A DNA stretch of 51,184 nucleotides. Source: Treponema sp. Lineage in GTDB: Bacteria > Spirochaetota > Spirochaetia > Treponematales > Treponemataceae. This document shows positions 47,829-51,184 of the stretch, one piece after another (positions within the stretch are counted from its first letter, which is position 1; every line of letters starts with the position of its first letter). Made by a program: the position numbers and the translations under genes. The DNA lies in NCBI GenBank assembly GCA_017551705.1, contig JAFZLA010000025.1, forward strand, positions 1 to 51,184. The letters are read 5' to 3'. A model generated the notes under the pieces. It was not told the origin of the DNA, did no database searches, and was given only the letters and a program-made list of their open reading frames with translations.

Positions 47829-47983
47829 AGTTTTCCTCCTTGGAAATATGTCAATGAGCAAAATCCTTTTTGCTCCAAAAGTATAAAAATGCGCTTCAGC
47901 ATAACAAGGCTACATCCACGCAGTTTTATACTGATTCGTTTGAAGTCAGTTCCGTCCGGAACTTTGCCCTTCATAACTCTTCA
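47829..47983 (-). promoter_or_regulatory. Leader of the proximal flaB with two GGA-loop hairpins
   Basis: Hairpin A is AGTTCC-GGAC-GGAACT (47948-47963 on the minus strand). Hairpin B is GAGCAAAA-AGGA-TTTTGCTC (47856-47875), with a perfect 8-pair stem. The Shine-Dalgarno AAGGAGG (47835-47841) gives a third GGA. Spacing between the loop of B and the Shine-Dalgarno is about 26 bases. The layout is that of CsrA-bound leaders. A second, sigma-70-like promoter may lie inside the leader (TTGTTA 47907-47902, TATACT 47885-47880); it would give a transcript without hairpin A. Confidence 0.6.
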
Positions 47984-47989
47984 CATAAA

Positions 47990-48017
47990 TTTTCGGCCGG
48001 CTTTTGAAAAAACTTTA
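47990..48017 (-). promoter_or_regulatory. Sigma-28-like promoter of the proximal flaB
   Basis: On the minus strand: TAAAGTTT (48017-48010), 12 bases, GCCGAAAA (47997-47990). The E. coli FliA consensus is TAAAGTTT-N11-GCCGATAA, so there is one mismatch in the -10 and one extra base in the spacer. The predicted leader is about 155 bases. Confidence 0.65.
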
Positions 48018-48020
48018 ACA

Positions 48021-48117
48021 TTTTTTTTAAATTTTTTGCGAATTTTTATGAAATTTCGCTTTTTTTTGGCAAATTTGGCGAAAAAATCGTAAAATTTAGA
48101 GATTTTGGATAATTTTT
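48021..48117. other. Phased A/T tracts (predicted curved DNA) upstream of flaB promoter
   Basis: Ten A/T tracts of 4-9 bases centred near 48024, 48034, 48044, 48054, 48064, 48074, 48084, 48094, 48104 and 48114, a spacing of almost exactly 10 bases. They lie directly upstream of the -35 box on the minus strand and reach into the end of rdgB. Such phasing is the textbook pattern for intrinsic bending. Confidence 0.7.
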
Positions 48118-48770
48118 AATATAGCCCGCGTAGCTTTTCCGCGGTGGGAAATCGCGTTTTTTTGGTCGGCGGACAGTTCCGCGACGGTTTTTTGGAACTG
48201 GGGCAAGAAAATTATCGGGTCGTAGCCAAAGCCGCCTGTTCCGCGGGCGTTCTCAATGCGGTCGATTACGGTTCCTTCCATTGTCTCTTGCGCGATAAAA
48301 AAGCGGCTGGGATTGACCAAAAGGACCATCGAGCAGGCGTAGTGGCAGCTGCGGGGGCCGTTTTGGTACAAAAAGCCGTTTTTGGGCGCGCCGTTTTGCG
48401 TGGCGGCTGTCGTTTGTTCTATTAAAAAGCGGTTTTGCTCGTCCTGGCTGATTTTTGAGCCGTCGGGGCGGCCTTTCATAAAGTCGGGGCCTGCGTAGCG
48501 CGCCGACCAAACGCCGGGCGCCCCGTCCAAGGCGTCGACGCAAATGCCCGAATCGTCGGCCATGATTAGGGGAGGCTCTTTTTCGAGCTTTATCGCTTCC
48601 TGCCACAGAGCCTGCGCTTTTATCATGGAATTTTGGTAAAAGTCGGTTCCAGTTTCCTCGGGGTCAAAGTCGATTCCCATGTCTTTTGGAATGACAACTT
48701 CAAATTCCGGCAAAACCTGGCTGATTTCGCGCTTTTTGTTAAGGTTTCCTGTGGCAAGATAGATTTTCAT
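48096..48770 (-). CDS. rdgB: dITP/XTP pyrophosphatase (RdgB/HAM1), with insertion
   Basis: Removes non-canonical purine nucleotides (dITP, XTP). From the ATG of MKIYLATGNLNKKRE it has 224 residues against the usual 195-205. Motifs: TGNLNKKRE (residues 7-15), the catalytic acidic pair D72-D73 in ADDSGICVDAL, APGVWSARYAG (84-94), GFGYDPII (180-187) and SHRGKA (208-213). The extra length is around residues 121-139 (TAATQNGAPKNGFLYQNG), an Asn/Gln/Gly-rich loop like those in other genes here. The frame is open another 85 codons upstream, but TTGCCA-N17-TATCAT ends 7 bases before this ATG, supporting this start and a leaderless mRNA. Confidence 0.94.
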   Translation of the reverse strand: MKIYLATGNLNKKREISQVLPEFEVVIPKDMGIDFDPEETGTDFYQNSMIKAQALWQEAIKLEKEPPLIMADDSGICVDALDGAPGVWSARYAGPDFMKGRPDGSKISQDEQNRFLIEQTTAATQNGAPKNGFLYQNGPRSCHYACSMVLLVNPSRFFIAQETMEGTVIDRIENARGTGGFGYDPIIFLPQFQKTVAELSADQKNAISHRGKATRAILKIIQNL

Positions 48771-48777
48771 AGGCGGA

Positions 48778-48806
48778 ATGATAGCGAAAAAAGGCGCGAA
48801 TGGCAA
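48778..48806 (-). promoter_or_regulatory. Leaderless-type promoter of rdgB
   Basis: On the minus strand: TTGCCA (48806-48801), 17 bases, TATCAT (48783-48778), then TCCGCCT and the ATG at 48770. No Shine-Dalgarno is present. Confidence 0.6.
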
Positions 48807-48812
48807 GCGAAC

Positions 48813-48849
48813 ATTACAAAATATTACAAACACGCCGCGTTCTTGTAAT
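48813..48849. promoter_or_regulatory. Three ATTACAA boxes between rdgB and the sigma-like gene
   Basis: ATTACAA at 48813-48819 and 48823-48829 are direct repeats exactly 10 bases apart; the inverted copy TTGTAAT is at 48843-48849. They sit just upstream of the rdgB -35 box. The arrangement suggests a multi-site operator. A CCCAAAAA/TTTTTGGG hairpin follows at 48855-48876. Confidence 0.5.
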
Positions 48850-48903
48850 AAATTCCCAAAAAAGGCGCTTTTTGGGCCCATTTTCCTTGTTTTTTGGCCT
48901 TTT

Positions 48904-48932
48904 TTGACTTGGCGCGTTTCTTGCCATAAATC
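48904..48932 (+). promoter_or_regulatory. Candidate promoter of the sigma-like gene
   Basis: TTGACT (48904-48909), 17 bases, TAAATC (48927-48932). The leader would be about 10 bases without a Shine-Dalgarno. The -10 box is weak. Confidence 0.4.
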
Positions 48933-48949
48933 TAGCGAATAAATCAAAA

Positions 48950-49915
48950 ATGAGAGGTTTAAAAGTGGTTGCAGACTGCGAGTTGGACATGATTCCGCAA
49001 ATGCTGGAAGAAGGAAAAATGACAAAAAGGGAAGCCGTCATGAAAGTTTTGAAAGTGGTTTACACAAACCCTGGCCGCTTCAATTTGTTGGACATGGAGG
49101 AGGACGAGAGGAGCGATTTTTTGCTCGCCTCGCTTCCGCGTTTTGAAAAGATTTTGGAGCGTTACGACAAATCGCATGGACCGATCGGCGCCTATATTTT
49201 TTATTCCATGCCGGGAATAAGAATATATTGGACAAAGAAAAAGAGCGAGGAAGCGGCGATTCAGCGGGCTGCAAAAAGGAGCTTGGGAAATATTTACGAA
49301 ATCGAACAGGACTCAATAAATTCCGCGTTTGGCGGAAAGGAAGAGGGCGCCCTAAAAATAAAGGACTCCGGCGGCGAAAATTTGGAGATGCCCTTGCTTT
49401 TTAGGCGAGTCTTTGGCCGAAGGACAAATTTATTGGAGCCCAAAAGCGTCTTTTACAAAAAGCGAGCGGCTTTTGTTTTGGCCTTGAAGTCCGCTTGGTA
49501 CATCGATGATGAAAGCGTGGGAAAGCTCAGCGGCTACTGCGGCTTTTCGCAGGAATGCGTTTTTAAGGCGATTCACAAAATAAAGAAAGGCCTTGAGGAG
49601 CGGAGCGTTCAAAGGGCCGATCTGGAGGCCAGGCGCGACAAGGCTTGGTACTTTGTCTGCAAGTACAGGGAACAGTTGGCCCGCATGGATCCGTCAAGCG
49701 AGCGTTTTAGGCAAATGACAAGAAAGCTGGAATACCAGTTGAAGGCTTGGAAAAAAAAGACAAAGCTTTTGCAAAGCTGTCAAATGACCCTGGCTCCCAA
49801 AAACAATGAATTGGCAAGGATGTTAAAGATAAAGCCTTACAGAATCAGCCTCCTGTTAAGTTACGCAAAAAAAATGGTCGCTTCGGGAGAGACTTTGCTT
49901 TCTGACCAGCCTTGA
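48950..49915 (+). CDS. Putative divergent sigma-70-like regulatory protein
   Basis: A 321-residue basic, soluble protein that I cannot assign with certainty. The stretch at about residues 50-100 (DFLLASLPRFEKILERYDKS, then HGPIGAYIFYSMPGIRIYW) resembles sigma-70 region 2, in which a helix is followed by an aromatic DNA-melting segment. The C-terminal 45 residues (TLAPKNNELARMLKIKPYRI, then SLLLSYAKKMV) look like a helix-turn-helix of the region 4 type. Between them lie a charged linker with two helices (about residues 165-210) and a coiled-coil-like block (RRDKAWYFVCKYREQLARM). If real, it is an unusual sigma factor or sigma-derived regulator. It is divergent from rdgB and precedes panB, whose -35 box overlaps its stop. 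Confidence 0.5.
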   Translation: MRGLKVVADCELDMIPQMLEEGKMTKREAVMKVLKVVYTNPGRFNLLDMEEDERSDFLLASLPRFEKILERYDKSHGPIGAYIFYSMPGIRIYWTKKKSEEAAIQRAAKRSLGNIYEIEQDSINSAFGGKEEGALKIKDSGGENLEMPLLFRRVFGRRTNLLEPKSVFYKKRAAFVLALKSAWYIDDESVGKLSGYCGFSQECVFKAIHKIKKGLEERSVQRADLEARRDKAWYFVCKYREQLARMDPSSERFRQMTRKLEYQLKAWKKKTKLLQSCQMTLAPKNNELARMLKIKPYRISLLLSYAKKMVASGETLLSDQP

Positions 49916-49941
49916 CATCAAAGCGAAATCTTCATTATATT
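49912..49941 (+). promoter_or_regulatory. panB-panC promoter
   Basis: TTGACA (49912-49917), whose TGA is the stop of the preceding gene, 18 bases, then TATATT (49936-49941); TTATAT one base earlier gives a 17-base spacer. The leader is about 45 bases with AAGGA at 49980-49984. Confidence 0.65.
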
Positions 49942-49991
49942 ATAGGTGTGAATGTCGACTCTGTGGAGCGGCAATTCGCAAGGACAATTCA

Positions 49992-50744
49992 ATGACAGTT
50001 CTAGACTTTCCCGCCTATAAAAAAGAGGGCAAGAAAATTTCGATGATAACGTGCTACGACGCGGCGTTTGCAAAAATCGTCGAGGCGTCTGACGTTGACT
50101 GCGTTTTGATCGGCGACTCCTGCTCGATGGTGATGCATGGGCTTCCGACAACAGTTTGCGGAACGATGCCTATGATGATTGACCACACCCGCGCCGTCCG
50201 CGCCGGAACAAACAAATTTATCGTGGGCGACATGCCCTTTTTGGCCACGCGAAAATCTTTGGCCGACACAGTCCAAAACGCGGGCGAGCTTTTGGCCGCC
50301 GGCGCCAACGCGGTAAAAATCGAGCGCATCGACACCCAGGCCGACACAATAAAATACTTGGTCGACTCAGGCATCCCTGTCATGGCGCATCTTGGCCTTA
50401 CCCCGCAATTCTTTAACGCGATGGGCGGCCACAAAAAGCAGGGCAAGACAGACAGCGAGGCCGAGCGCATTTACAACGAGGCGCTTTTGGCGCAAAAGTG
50501 CGGCTGCTTTGCCGTCGTGCTTGAATGCATTCCGGAGGACTTGGCAAGCCGCATAACCCACGCCGTTTCTATCCCTACGATTGGAATTGGAAGCGGCCGC
50601 GACTGCGACGGACAAGTTTTGGTTTTGCAGGACGCTTTGGGAATGACGCAAGGCGCGCCCAAGTTTGCCCATAAGTTTATGGACGGCTGGAACTTGATTC
50701 TTGGCGCGCTCAACGATTACGACAAATTTACAAAGGAAAACTAA
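49992..50744 (+). CDS. panB: 3-Methyl-2-oxobutanoate hydroxymethyltransferase
   Basis: First committed step of pantothenate synthesis: transfers a hydroxymethyl group from methylene-tetrahydrofolate to ketoisovalerate, giving ketopantoate. It has 250 residues; many homologues have 260-280. Seen in order: MITCYDAAFAKIVE, LIGDSCSMVMHG with metal ligand D42, MMIDHTRAVRAG, FIVGDMPF with ligand D80, VKIERID, PVMAHLGLTPQ, FAVVLECIPEDLA with the catalytic Glu, and PTIGIGSGRDCDGQVLV. AAGGA is 7 bases before the ATG. panC begins one base after the stop, so the two genes form a pantothenate operon. Confidence 0.96.
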   Translation: MTVLDFPAYKKEGKKISMITCYDAAFAKIVEASDVDCVLIGDSCSMVMHGLPTTVCGTMPMMIDHTRAVRAGTNKFIVGDMPFLATRKSLADTVQNAGELLAAGANAVKIERIDTQADTIKYLVDSGIPVMAHLGLTPQFFNAMGGHKKQGKTDSEAERIYNEALLAQKCGCFAVVLECIPEDLASRITHAVSIPTIGIGSGRDCDGQVLVLQDALGMTQGAPKFAHKFMDGWNLILGALNDYDKFTKEN

Positions 50745-50745
50745 A

Positions 50746-51184
50746 ATGAAAATCATTCGAACCGTAAAGGAATTTAAAGAGGAGCGCGCCAAGCTCGGCG
50801 GCAAAACTGTAGGATTTGCGCCGACGATGGGCGGCTTGCACGAAGGCCATATGTCGTTGGTCAAAAAATCCAAGGAACAAAACGACGTCACCGTCGTCAG
50901 CGTCTACCTTAATCCTACGCAGTTCAACGACAAAAACGACTTGGCGACATATCCGGCAAACTTTGACGACGACGTGGCCTTGCTGGAAAAAAACGGCGCC
51001 GACATTTTGTTCGCTCCCACATACACAGAGATGTATCCCGACGACTACAAGTACAAGGTGACCGAAAACGATTTTTCAAAAGAGCTTTGCGGGGCAAAAA
51101 GGCCCGGCCACTTTGACGGCGTTTTGACAGTCGTCATGAAATTGTTCAACATCGTCCGCCCCAACAACGCGTACTTTGGAGAGA
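50746..51184 (+). CDS. panC: Pantothenate synthetase (3' end beyond the window)
   Basis: Condenses pantoate with beta-alanine using ATP to give pantothenate. The first 146 residues are present and the frame is open to the last base. Family motifs: FAPTMGGLHEGHMSLVKK (residues 24-41) with the HxGH nucleotide-binding motif, SVYLNPTQF (52-60), DLATYP (65-70) and RPGHFDGVLTVVMKLFNIV (119-137). All are normal for PanC. Its ATG follows the panB TAA by one base, and GGAAAA in the end of panB serves as ribosome site. A panD gene may follow outside the window. Confidence 0.96.
   Translation, partial: MKIIRTVKEFKEERAKLGGKTVGFAPTMGGLHEGHMSLVKKSKEQNDVTVVSVYLNPTQFNDKNDLATYPANFDDDVALLEKNGADILFAPTYTEMYPDDYKYKVTENDFSKELCGAKRPGHFDGVLTVVMKLFNIVRPNNAYFGE

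Noticed and set aside
48038-48067. Stem GCGAATTTT/AAATTTCGC followed by eight T on the plus strand
   Set aside because: It looks like a terminator, but no plus-strand gene ends there. The sequence is better explained by the phased A/T tracts.
48771-49025. N-terminal extension of rdgB (85 more codons)
   Set aside because: The family begins at MKIYLATGN, the extension overlaps the divergent sigma-like gene, and a promoter sits between 48778 and 48806.
1-51184. Mobile elements, CRISPR arrays, tRNA or rRNA genes
   Set aside because: I found no transposase, integrase, regularly spaced repeats or cloverleaf-like sequence in any gap.

Overview
The window reads as a chromosomal segment of a spirochaete, most likely a Treponema. 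Pointers visible in the sequence are: two FlaB-type core flagellins next to FlaG and FliD, a V-type (not F-type) ATPase operon, a GreA of about 900 residues with a huge N-terminal extension, the order tamB-bamA-skp-mutS-tsaB, and a TsaE/TsaB pair attached to a flagellar operon. The gene order around bamA and around fliD matches what I recall of Treponema pallidum. The presence of argG, aroB, panB and panC suggests a less host-dependent treponeme, such as a gut, rumen or oral species, rather than T. pallidum. That last point is inference. I see no insertion sequence, prophage, CRISPR array, tRNA or rRNA. Coding density is high and most gaps are under 250 bases.

Layout. 1-4880 (+): the end of a V-ATPase operon (subunits B, D), then a UspA protein, a J-domain protein, methionine aminopeptidase, a stomatin-like SPFH protein and a C39-like lipoprotein, all tightly packed. 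5002-7306 (+): argG with its own promoter and a candidate ARG box, two hairpins, and a methyltransferase. 7313-8158 (-): a leucine-rich-repeat protein, divergent from an RNB-family ribonuclease (8188-10083, +). 10080-17508 (-): an HD-GYP phosphodiesterase, an M13 peptidase, a 26-repeat ankyrin lipoprotein and class II aldolase. 17709-22544 (+): a TPR protein, long GreA, a small membrane protein and an MBL-fold hydrolase. 22552-23268 (-): deoC. 23401-25948 (+): two TPR-type proteins and rlmN. 25975-29665 (-): cysteine desulfurase, aroB, an exported unknown and tmk. 29783-39843 (+): tamB, bamA, skp, mutS, the outer-membrane assembly locus. 39829-47828 (-): tsaB, tsaE, unknown, PilZ, unknown, fliD, flaG, and two flaB genes. 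48096-48770 (-): rdgB. 48950-49915 (+): a sigma-factor-like protein. 49992-51184 (+): panB and the start of panC.

The most interesting signals are regulatory. First, six genes (M13 peptidase, HD-GYP, aroB, deoC, RNB nuclease, rdgB) have a sigma-70 -10 hexamer exactly 6 or 7 bases before the ATG, a layout that predicts leaderless mRNAs. Second, both flagellin mRNAs should have long leaders in which GGA is displayed in hairpin loops and again in the Shine-Dalgarno, as expected of CsrA targets. Third, the proximal flaB has a sigma-28-like promoter preceded by about ten A/T tracts in 10-base phase, predicting curved DNA. Fourth, several housekeeping proteins (TsaB, AroB, RdgB, the methyltransferase, the LRR protein) carry short in-frame Gln/Asn/Ala-rich insertions, some built from exact tandem repeats. 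Finally, a divergent sigma-like gene faces rdgB across a spacer with three ATTACAA boxes.
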